In this document: positions 1 to 6,034 of the stretch, piece after piece
Layout: every line of letters starts with the position of its first letter
How positions within the stretch are numbered: position 1 is the first letter of the stretch
Assembly: GCA_030616935.1 (NCBI GenBank)
Contig: JAUWWJ010000073.1
Coordinates: 1 to 7,430, forward strand
Length of the DNA stretch: 7,430 bases
Reading direction: 5' to 3'
Origin: Planctomycetaceae bacterium
GTDB taxonomy: Bacteria; Planctomycetota; Planctomycetia; Pirellulales; UBA1268
Position numbers and translations under genes: made by a program
The notes under the pieces: generated by a model
Told to the model about the DNA's origin: nothing
Databases searched by the model: none
The model's input: only the letters and a program-made list of their open reading frames with translations

Positions 1-155
1 GCCGCTGTGTGCAGGTGTTTCGTATTGCTGATCACTGCAGATACCTTTGCTCTTCTAAATTACTGTTCATGTTTTGTTAGGAGCATTGCCCTACCATCAC
101 ACGCTCGAGGATTCGTTCTCAAAACCTAACCTGTCAATGTTTTTTAAATTTAAAA

Positions 156-223
156 GCACTCTCGGAATGACCCAAAACGAGTGCATTCCAAATGCCCGCA
201 ATTATGCCTTCGGAATGACACTC
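156..223. repeat. Direct and inverted repeat cluster with alternative stems
   Basis: TCGGAATGAC occurs at 162-171 and again at 210-219, 48 bases apart. Between them, GAGTGCATTCC (179-189) can pair downstream with GGAATGACACTC (212-223), giving an 11-bp stem with one bulged A. Its first part, GAGTGC (179-184), can instead pair upstream with GCACTC (156-161). The two pairings exclude each other. The function is unknown. It could be a regulatory RNA fold in a long leader, a decayed repeat unit, or chance. Confidence 0.45.
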
Positions 224-273
224 CTGGGATTCTCATTTGATTTCCTCTGGGAGAAGGAAATAATTCGAACCGT

Positions 274-295
274 CCTGAAACAGTATAACTTCAGG
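274..295. promoter_or_regulatory. Palindrome over a -10-like hexamer; candidate operator
   Basis: Half-sites CCTGAA (274-279) and TTCAGG (290-295) form a perfect 6-bp inverted repeat with a 10-base spacer. The spacer contains TATAAC (284-289), which resembles a -10 box. The hexamer 17 bases upstream (TAATTC, 261-266) is a poor -35. A repressor bound here would block such a promoter, as TetR- or GntR-type regulators of fatty acid genes do. The half-sites do not match the E. coli FadR operator as I remember it. The site lies about 130 bases before the thiolase start. This is a suggestion only. Confidence 0.25.
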
Positions 296-425
296 CACAG
301 GATGCCGTTGTAGTGGGGAGCACCGTACACCAAATCAATTCATGTAATGGGGTCAAAACCCTGGCATCATTTTCCAGTACCAATGTTCGCGGTTGAACGA
401 GTTACTTCCGAAGAAAGGCCGAACC

Positions 426-1712
426 ATGAGTGATCGGATTGCAATCGTCGATGGCGTACGAACACCATTCTGTAAGGCTGGCACTGAACTCAAGGGTTTC
501 TCCGCGCAGAAATTGGGATCGCTCGTTATCCGAGAGTTGCTCGATCGTCTGTCACTTGATGGGGACGTTATCGACGAAGTTGTTATGGGCTGTGTTGCAA
601 ACCCAGTCGATGCAGCCAACGTAGCACGTGTGGCATCTTTAATGGCCGGGCTGTCCGAACGCTCTCGCGCCTATACGGTCTCACGCAACTGCGCTTCTGG
701 ATTTGAGTCGGTGACCAGTGCGTACGAAAAGATCGCCAGTGGATTCGATGACGTTGTGATTGCCGGCGGGACGGAGTCGATGACGAATATTCCACTCATC
801 TATAACGAGCACATGACGGCATTGTTTGCCGGGCTGATGAGATCAAAAACAGCATTTCAAAAACTAAAAATAATACTGTCCTTCCGTCCGTATTTTCTGA
901 AGCCAATTGTTGGCGTAGTCTGTGGATTGTCTGATCCCGTATGCGGTCTGAATATGGGCCAGACTGCAGAGAACATTGCGAAGCAGTGTGGGATTACACG
1001 GGAGCAACAAGACGAATTTGCACTCGACAGTCATAACAAGGCTCTGGCAAGCCGTGAAAAACTTGCCGAAGAGATCATGGCTGTACCGGTGCAACCGAAG
1101 TATGCAACGGTTTGTGAAACTGATAATGGTCCGCGTGAGGTGCAGTCACTCGAAGCATTAGCGAAACTCAAACCGTATTTCGATCGAAACTCCGGCACCG
1201 TGACGGTTGGCAATGCCTGCCCAATCACTGACGGAGCCAGTGCGCTTCTGATGATGAAGGAATCGAAAGCCGTCGAACTAGGACTGTCGCCACTGGGTTA
1301 CATCAAATCGTATTCGTACGAAGGGCTGAGCCCCAGCGTGATGGGTCTTGGTCCGGTCTATGCCATTTCAACAGTTCTCAAAAAATCCGGTATGGAGTTG
1401 GATCAAATGTCATTTGTTGAGATCAACGAAGCATTTGCTGCTCAGGTTCTGGGATGTGTGCAGCTGATTGAGTCCGATCAATTCGCACAAAAGGAACTCG
1501 GCCGAACCCAAGCCATCGGCAGGCTCGAACACAACCGACTCAACGTCAATGGTGGAGCCATTGCACTGGGCCACCCAGTCGGAGTCACTGGCAATCGTCT
1601 TATCCTGACGGCCTTGAAAGAGCTTCGTCGTCGGTGTGACCAATATGCGTTGGTATCGCTGTGCATTGGTGGAGGACAGGGCGGAGCGATCATTCTCGAA
1701 CGAGCATCATGA
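426..1712 (+). CDS. fadI: 3-ketoacyl-CoA thiolase, FadI/HADHB type
   Basis: A 428-residue thiolase that cleaves 3-ketoacyl-CoA with CoA to acetyl-CoA and a shortened acyl-CoA, the last step of beta-oxidation. Seen in the sequence: nucleophile Cys89 in RNCASGF; AGGTESM at 113-119; NEAFAAQ at 334-340; His383 in ALGHPVGVTG; second catalytic Cys413 in CIGGGQGG. Length and many blocks match FadI and the mitochondrial trifunctional protein beta subunit, including the inserted basic/hydrophobic segment at about 133-172 (KTAFQKLKIILSF). In HADHB this loop contacts the membrane and the alpha subunit. The ATG at 426 is preferred over an in-frame TTG at 393 because AAAGG (414-418) lies 7 bases before it and MSDRIAIVDGVRTPF matches family N-termini. 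The order fadI-fadJ is the same as in E. coli. Oddity: NEAF replaces the HEAF usual in FadI/HADHB. Confidence 0.93.
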   Translation: MSDRIAIVDGVRTPFCKAGTELKGFSAQKLGSLVIRELLDRLSLDGDVIDEVVMGCVANPVDAANVARVASLMAGLSERSRAYTVSRNCASGFESVTSAYEKIASGFDDVVIAGGTESMTNIPLIYNEHMTALFAGLMRSKTAFQKLKIILSFRPYFLKPIVGVVCGLSDPVCGLNMGQTAENIAKQCGITREQQDEFALDSHNKALASREKLAEEIMAVPVQPKYATVCETDNGPREVQSLEALAKLKPYFDRNSGTVTVGNACPITDGASALLMMKESKAVELGLSPLGYIKSYSYEGLSPSVMGLGPVYAISTVLKKSGMELDQMSFVEINEAFAAQVLGCVQLIESDQFAQKELGRTQAIGRLEHNRLNVNGGAIALGHPVGVTGNRLILTALKELRRRCDQYALVSLCIGGGQGGAIILERAS

Positions 1713-1855
1713 CCACACAGGGGCACCACGTGGCTCACAAAAAACACTTTTTACAAACATCAAGGCAAATCGTTCGGTATGAACCATCAGCGACGACCAA
1801 AAGCACTGCCATCAACGTAGAAATTAACACCACTGACAAGTCAGCACTGCTATGA
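1709..1855 (+). CDS. Possible 48-residue bridging ORF between thiolase and FadJ genes
   Basis: This frame exactly spans the 139-base gap. Its ATG overlaps the thiolase TGA (ATGA at 1709-1712) and its TGA overlaps the next ATG (ATGA at 1852-1855). The peptide starts MTTQGHHVAHKKHFLQTSRQ and ends NTTDKSALL. Its N-terminal half is rich in His, Lys and Arg and its C-terminal half in Ser and Thr. I see no known domain, signal peptide or membrane segment. It has no Shine-Dalgarno of its own, so any translation would rely on ribosomes finishing the thiolase. It may be a real small protein, a coupling device whose peptide does not matter, or a chance open frame. Confidence 0.3.
   Translation: MTTQGHHVAHKKHFLQTSRQIVRYEPSATTKSTAINVEINTTDKSALL
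1833..1844. repeat. 12-bp palindrome just before the fadJ start
   Basis: CTGACAAGTCAG is a 12-bp inverted repeat with a 2-base centre, ending 7 bases before the ATG at 1852. It occupies the place where a ribosome binding site would be, and no purine-rich Shine-Dalgarno is visible there. As RNA it could only form a 4-bp stem with a CAAG loop, which is weak. It may be chance or a small protein-binding site. Confidence 0.3.
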
Positions 1856-3972
1856 GTTTTTTCAAACGAATCATCGACGGCGAAGTTGAGACTCTTGAGT
1901 TCGATACTCCGGATTCCAGCGTGAACATTCTTAGTGGTGCCGCTCTGACAGAGCTGGAGCAGCAACTCGACGAGATTGCCGCACGTTCCGACATCAAAGT
2001 GCTGCTGTTTACGAGCGCAAAGAAGTCGATTTTCATCGCCGGGGCCGACATCAAAGAGATCGATTCGATCACTAACCCACAGGAAGCCAGCGAAAAATGC
2101 AACCGTGGAAAACAGGTGTTTGACAAGCTTGAGAAACTTCCGCAGATAACCGTGGCTGTAATCAACGGGGCATGTCTGGGCGGTGGGTACGAACTGTCGC
2201 TCGCCTGTAATTATCGCGTCGCCGGTTTCGCTGGGTGCGTCAAAATTGGTCTTCCCGAAGTCAGGCTGGGCATTCTTCCTGGCTTTGGCGGCTGCGTCCG
2301 CCTTCCCGAACTCATTGGTATTGGCAACGCTCTGTCAGTGATTCTTCCCGGGAAAGTCCTCGATGCAAATCGTGCGCTCAAATTAGGAATGGTCGATCGA
2401 CTGTTCTACGATCCGATCCTTGTTGACCAGGCAAAAACCTTTGCACGAGATATCCTGTCGAAAAAGGCAAAGGTTCACCGGCGACGGAAAACCTTCGTCA
2501 CCAGACTGTTGGAAGGAAATTCGGTTGGTCGTAGCATTCTGTTCAGCCAGGCTCGCAAGAATGTCCTGAAATCAACGGCTGGTCATTACCCTGCCCCACT
2601 GGTCGCACTGGACACCATCAAGAATATCGTTGGCACGTCGCGAGAGGAGGGTTTCCAACTGGAAAGCGAGGGGTTTGGCAAACTCGGTGCGTCAGAAATC
2701 TCCAAGAATCTCATTCACGTATTCTACCTTGATGAACGCTACAAAAAGAAAAAATGGACCGAAGTCGAACCGACTCTCACGCACGTCAAAAAAGCGGGTG
2801 TCGTTGGCGCTGGCGTAATGGGTGGGGGCATTGCACAGTTGCTGGCCAAAAACAACATCATCTGTCGGATCAAAGACCTCAACAATCAGGCACTCGCCCT
2901 TGCGATGAAAACCGCCCGTGGTGTCTATACGTATTTTTTGAAAACACGACGAATGAAAAAGGGACAGGTCGATGCACAGATGAGCCTAATCTCGCCAACT
3001 ACAACGTATGACGGATTTCAGAACGCTGAGATTGTCATTGAAGCAGTCGTGGAACGCATGGATGTCAAGAAACAGGTTTTCAAAGAACTGGATGAACGGG
3101 TCCAGCCAGGCGCCTGCTTGTTTACCAATACGTCATCGCTGTCTGTGACGGAGATGGCCCAATGCACAAACCGTCCAGATAGAGTTTGTGGGTTTCATTT
3201 TTTTAATCCAGTCCATCGCATGCCACTACTGGAGATCATCGCCACTGAGAAAACCAGCGAAGAAACGCTGGCCACTGCAGTCGCTTTTGCAAGACAGCTT
3301 GGCAAGATGGTCATTGTTGCCAAAGACAAAGAGGGCTTCATCGTCAACCGTATCCTGCTGCCGTACATGAACGAAGCAGCGTACCTTTTCCAGGAGGGAA
3401 TCGACACCAAGCGACTGGACGATATCATCAGGCGATTCGGTATGCCGATGGGACCGATGGAACTGGCCGACGAAGTGGGAATTGACGTCGGATATCACGT
3501 TGCCCACATTCTGGAAGCCACATACGGCGAACGCATGCGCATCGCTGAGATCCTAAAGATGGTGTACGAGGCGGGCACGCTAGGTAAGAAGTCCGGTGAG
3601 GGCTTCTATCTCTATTCAGGCAAGCAAAAGAAAGTCAGCAAAAACGTGCGGAAGATGTGTGCAAACGCAACGTTTACGCTCGACGACGACACCGCACTCA
3701 CACGCCTCATCTACATCATGATTAACGAAGCCTCCCGCTGTCTTGAAGAAGGCGTGGTTGAATCCGCCAGTACGATTGATGTGGGTATGGTTTACGGCAC
3801 TGGGTTTCCACCGTTTCGAGGCGGTTTGTTGCGATATGCAGATTCGGTGGGCGTCAAACATATCGTTGCGGACCTCAAAGAGTTTCAGGCCAGATTCGAT
3901 CAGTATCGATTCGAACCAAGTCAACTGCTGCTAAGCATGGCGGATGCGAACGGCACGTTTTACCCGTCCTAA
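1852..3972 (+). CDS. fadJ: Enoyl-CoA hydratase/3-hydroxyacyl-CoA dehydrogenase, FadJ/HADHA type
   Basis: A 706-residue bifunctional enzyme that hydrates trans-2-enoyl-CoA and oxidises L-3-hydroxyacyl-CoA with NAD+, the middle two steps of beta-oxidation. The N-terminal crotonase domain (about 1-200) shows IAGADIKEI (62-70) and catalytic Glu114 (GACLGGGYELSL) and Glu136 (GLPEVRLGILPGFGG), 22 residues apart as in HADHA. A helical linker (about 205-300) follows. The NAD-binding Rossmann domain has VVGAGVMGGGIA (317-328) with Asp342 ending strand 2. The dehydrogenase site is Ser428, His449 (GFHFFNPVH), Glu461 and Asn499, with the same spacing as human HADH. Two C-terminal helical domains follow, with GKKSGEGFY (578-586) and FPPFRGG (652-658). 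Linker wording resembles FadJ/HADHA more than FadB. The start is fixed by an in-frame TGA at 1834-1836 with no other start codon after it; no Shine-Dalgarno is visible. It probably forms a complex with the thiolase. Confidence 0.94.
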   Translation: MSFFKRIIDGEVETLEFDTPDSSVNILSGAALTELEQQLDEIAARSDIKVLLFTSAKKSIFIAGADIKEIDSITNPQEASEKCNRGKQVFDKLEKLPQITVAVINGACLGGGYELSLACNYRVAGFAGCVKIGLPEVRLGILPGFGGCVRLPELIGIGNALSVILPGKVLDANRALKLGMVDRLFYDPILVDQAKTFARDILSKKAKVHRRRKTFVTRLLEGNSVGRSILFSQARKNVLKSTAGHYPAPLVALDTIKNIVGTSREEGFQLESEGFGKLGASEISKNLIHVFYLDERYKKKKWTEVEPTLTHVKKAGVVGAGVMGGGIAQLLAKNNIICRIKDLNNQALALAMKTARGVYTYFLKTRRMKKGQVDAQMSLISPTTTYDGFQNAEIVIEAVVERMDVKKQVFKELDERVQPGACLFTNTSSLSVTEMAQCTNRPDRVCGFHFFNPVHRMPLLEIIATEKTSEETLATAVAFARQLGKMVIVAKDKEGFIVNRILLPYMNEAAYLFQEGIDTKRLDDIIRRFGMPMGPMELADEVGIDVGYHVAHILEATYGERMRIAEILKMVYEAGTLGKKSGEGFYLYSGKQKKVSKNVRKMCANATFTLDDDTALTRLIYIMINEASRCLEEGVVESASTIDVGMVYGTGFPPFRGGLLRYADSVGVKHIVADLKEFQARFDQYRFEPSQLLLSMADANGTFYPS

Positions 3973-3976
3973 AGCC

Positions 3977-4033
3977 ATGCAGACCACGCAGGAAACACAC
4001 GCAATACAACGGAAAGAAGCAGGTGTATTATGA
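3977..4033 (+). CDS. Possible 18-residue bridging ORF before the acyl-CoA dehydrogenase
   Basis: The frame starts 4 bases after the fadJ TAA and ends in a TGA (4031-4033) that overlaps the ATG of the acyl-CoA dehydrogenase. The encoded peptide would be MQTTQETHAIQRKEAGVL. It fills almost the whole gap between the two genes. Its first bases share GACCACRCAGG with the start of the 1709 mini-ORF. It is too short to judge as a protein. If real, it most likely serves translational coupling rather than making a working peptide. Confidence 0.2.
   Translation: MQTTQETHAIQRKEAGVL
4021..4025 (+). promoter_or_regulatory. Probable ribosome binding site of the acyl-CoA dehydrogenase gene
   Basis: AGGTG lies 4 bases before the ATG at 4030, or 6 bases measured from AGG, and matches part of the AAGGAGGTG consensus. 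It is one of only two recognisable Shine-Dalgarno-like sites in the window; the other is AAAGG before the thiolase. It supports 4030 as the start. Confidence 0.45.
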
Positions 4034-5889
4034 GTATGTTCGATAAAAATATTGGCAAGGAAGCACGGGCATCGCTGGAATTCGCTGAGGATTCGCGGGA
4101 AACCGAATGGGTCCATCCAAGCTTTGCTGCGCTGTTGTATCAGGGGAAAGTCAAGTGGGATCTGATGCATCCGTTCCCTCGTCAGTCGGACGAAGATAAA
4201 AAGATCGGCGACGCATTCCTTGAGAAGCTTGAAGCATATCTGGAAGCAAACTACGACGCCGATGAAGTCGACAGGACGGGTGAGATTCCAGACATCGTGC
4301 TGAAGGGACTTGCAGATCTCGGATGTTTTGCGATGAAAATTCCCACAAAATACAACGGACTCGGATTAAGCCAAGTCAATTACAACCGGGCCCTACACCT
4401 AACAGGAAGTTACTGCGGCAACCTAACCGCTCTGCTATCTGCGCACCAAAGCATTGGTGTGCCACAGCCACTGCTGATGTTTGGAACAGATGAACAGAAG
4501 GAAAAATTCCTACCACGTTTTCGGGACGGTGCAATTTCTGCATTCGCGCTGACAGAAGCAAATGCCGGCTCCGATCCAAGAGCGATGACAACAGCGGCAA
4601 CACCGACAGAAGACGGTTCGCATTACATCATCAACGGTGAGAAACTCTGGTGCACCAACGGCACAAAAGCGAATGTTATCGTCGTCATGGCAGTCACACC
4701 ACCAAAGATTGTGCGAGGCAAAGAACGTAAACAAATCACCGCGTTCCTCATCGAAATGGACACACCTGGTGTTGAAGTTTTACACCGCTGCCGATTTATG
4801 GGACTGAAGGCCCTCTACAACGGTGTGATCCGATTTACGGACGTCAGAATCCCAAAAGAAAACATGATCCTGGAAGAGGGTGACGGACTACGTCTCGCGC
4901 TGAAGACCCTCAATACTGGGCGGCTTTCAATACCAGCGGGCGTGACTGGCAGCAGCAAATGGTGCATGAAGATCAATCGAAAATGGACGAACGAACGCGT
5001 TCAGTGGGGACATCCGATTGGCGAACATGAAACCATTGCTGGCAAGCAGGCGAAGATAGCATCGGACACATTCGCGATGGACGCTGTCTGGAAGGTGGCC
5101 TCCACGATGGCAGACAACAAACACTTTGACATTCGGCTGGAAGCGGCCATCGCCAAACTCTTCAACACCGTGGCCCACTATGAAATCCTGCAGCAGACGC
5201 TTCAAATCCGAGGCGGCCGAGGATTTGAAACTGCGGATTCGCTGCGAGCACGAGGTGAGGAAGGAATTGCGATTGAACGATTGCTAAGAGATTCTCGTGT
5301 GAATCTTATTTTCGAAGGTTCATCGGAGATCATGCATCTGTTCATCGCGCGTGAAGCACTGGATTTCCATCTGCAGCATATTGGCGCACTCTTCAAACCA
5401 GGTGTGCCGCTCAGTGGCAAGATCGTGTCATTCCTCAAGATGCTGAAGACCTATGCGTTGTGGTATCCCACACTTTGGATGCCGGTACTGTCCACCAATC
5501 AATTTGGCATGGATGCTCGACTGAATCGCCACATGAGAACGGTCGCACGGCTCAGTAAGAAGATGTCCCGCACTCTGTTTCACAAGATGGCGATCCATCA
5601 GAAAAAAATGGCAGAGAAGCAATTACTGATTAACCGATTCGTGGACATCGGAACGGAGCTGTTCATCATGTCAGCGACGTGTTCGTATGCGGATAGTCTA
5701 AAGGCAGATGGTTCAAATGCGGAAAACGCAGTTGAACTTGCTGATTACTATTGCAACGAAGCCGAAATACGCATCGGAAAACTATTCCGTGACATTGGCC
5801 GCAACAATGACGCTGCGACGCTCAAACTAAACAAAAGTTTTATGCAAGGGGATTTTGAATGGCTTGAAGATGAGATTGCCACGAACTGA
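4030..5889 (+). CDS. Acyl-CoA dehydrogenase with VLCAD-like C-terminal extension
   Basis: A 619-residue FAD enzyme that forms trans-2-enoyl-CoA, the first step of beta-oxidation, and normally passes electrons to ETF. After a leader of about 55 residues come the N-terminal helical domain (about 56-165), the beta domain with signature FALTEANAGSDP (172-183) and LWCTNG (206-211), and the C-terminal helical domain (about 285-445) with QIRGGRGFET (392-401). The catalytic base is Glu429 in LIFEGSSEIMHLF, where MCAD and VLCAD have theirs. A further 170 or so residues follow, as in VLCAD. They begin with an aromatic segment (LKTYALWYPTLWMPVL, 472-487) and a basic stretch at about 500-530, suggesting membrane contact and long-chain substrates. 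Most bacterial acyl-CoA dehydrogenases are about 380 residues; E. coli FadE is much longer and not this type. The gene follows fadJ by 57 bases and is followed by a terminator-like hairpin. Confidence 0.92.
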   Translation: MSMFDKNIGKEARASLEFAEDSRETEWVHPSFAALLYQGKVKWDLMHPFPRQSDEDKKIGDAFLEKLEAYLEANYDADEVDRTGEIPDIVLKGLADLGCFAMKIPTKYNGLGLSQVNYNRALHLTGSYCGNLTALLSAHQSIGVPQPLLMFGTDEQKEKFLPRFRDGAISAFALTEANAGSDPRAMTTAATPTEDGSHYIINGEKLWCTNGTKANVIVVMAVTPPKIVRGKERKQITAFLIEMDTPGVEVLHRCRFMGLKALYNGVIRFTDVRIPKENMILEEGDGLRLALKTLNTGRLSIPAGVTGSSKWCMKINRKWTNERVQWGHPIGEHETIAGKQAKIASDTFAMDAVWKVASTMADNKHFDIRLEAAIAKLFNTVAHYEILQQTLQIRGGRGFETADSLRARGEEGIAIERLLRDSRVNLIFEGSSEIMHLFIAREALDFHLQHIGALFKPGVPLSGKIVSFLKMLKTYALWYPTLWMPVLSTNQFGMDARLNRHMRTVARLSKKMSRTLFHKMAIHQKKMAEKQLLINRFVDIGTELFIMSATCSYADSLKADGSNAENAVELADYYCNEAEIRIGKLFRDIGRNNDAATLKLNKSFMQGDFEWLEDEIATN

Positions 5890-5913
5890 AAATCATCACA
5901 CCAGCAAGCTAAC

Positions 5914-5937
5914 GATACGTGTTCGCCACGTATTTTT
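5914..5937 (+). terminator. Probable intrinsic terminator after the acyl-CoA dehydrogenase gene
   Basis: ATACGTG (5915-5921) pairs perfectly with CACGTAT (5927-5933) around a 5-base loop TTCGC. The stem runs into a T tract (5933-5937), and G5914 and T5934 can add a wobble pair. It begins 25 bases after the dehydrogenase stop. The stem is only moderately GC-rich and the T tract short, so read-through is likely. It suggests the thiolase-fadJ-dehydrogenase set ends here and the acyltransferase gene is at least partly transcribed on its own. Confidence 0.6.
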
Positions 5938-5938
5938 A

Positions 5939-6034
5939 ATGAACGATCCGCTTGGAATAAATGGCCGCAATAGGCAAGGACATGTCGCATCGACAACATC
6001 CCCTCTTGAACCCAATAACTGCCAACGAAAATGA
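5939..6034 (+). CDS. Possible 31-residue upstream ORF before the acyltransferase gene
   Basis: The frame begins with the ATG directly after the terminator T tract and ends in a TGA (6032-6034) overlapping the acyltransferase ATG at 6031. The peptide starts MNDPLGINGRNRQGHVAS and ends EPNNCQRK. It is polar, with no known domain. Unlike the other bridging frames it does not touch the preceding stop, and I see no ribosome binding site for it. It counts mainly as one more example of the TGA/ATG overlap at gene starts in this window. Confidence 0.12.
   Translation: MNDPLGINGRNRQGHVASTTSPLEPNNCQRK

Larger units (their letters stand above)
1..425. other. Upstream region with no supported gene
   Basis: I see no convincing coding sequence in these 425 bases. 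One frame is open from position 1 to a TAA at 127-129 (about 42 codons). It gives a Cys-rich, hydrophobic peptide with no recognisable motif, so it could be the tail of an upstream gene but more likely is chance. A TTG-started frame at 74-313 gives a 79-residue peptide that also looks non-coding. The stretch holds a repeated TCGGAATGAC (162-171 and 210-219), inverted repeats at 156-223, a small hairpin at 240-261 and a palindrome at 274-295. It is the natural place for the promoter and regulator site of the beta-oxidation genes. Confidence 0.6.

Noticed and set aside
1..129. Frame open from the left edge to a TAA at 127-129, possibly the tail of an upstream gene
   Set aside because: The peptide is rich in Cys and hydrophobic residues with no recognisable motif, and 42 open codons are easily reached by chance at a cut edge.
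240..261. Hairpin ATTTCCT/AGGAAAT as a terminator of an upstream gene
   Set aside because: AT-rich 7-bp stem with no T tract after it.
74..313. 79-residue frame starting with TTG
   Set aside because: No ribosome binding site beyond a distant purine run, rare start codon, no recognisable domain, and it runs through the repeat cluster and hairpins.
393..425. 11-residue N-terminal extension of the thiolase from a TTG
   Set aside because: The ATG at 426 has an AAAGG at good spacing and gives the usual family N-terminus.
1739..1752. A-run and T-run around CAC as a terminator between thiolase and fadJ
   Set aside because: Only A-T pairs and a 3-base loop; too weak to stop transcription, and the genes look like one operon.
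1713..1851. Frameshifted N-terminal part of the FadJ protein
   Set aside because: The annotated FadJ start already aligns with the beginning of the crotonase domain in FadJ and HADHA, so nothing appears to be missing.
3616..3924. Antisense frame of 102 residues inside fadJ, and similar minus-strand frames across the window
   Set aside because: They lie wholly within strongly supported genes, have no recognisable motifs, and are explained as shadows of codon use on the + strand.
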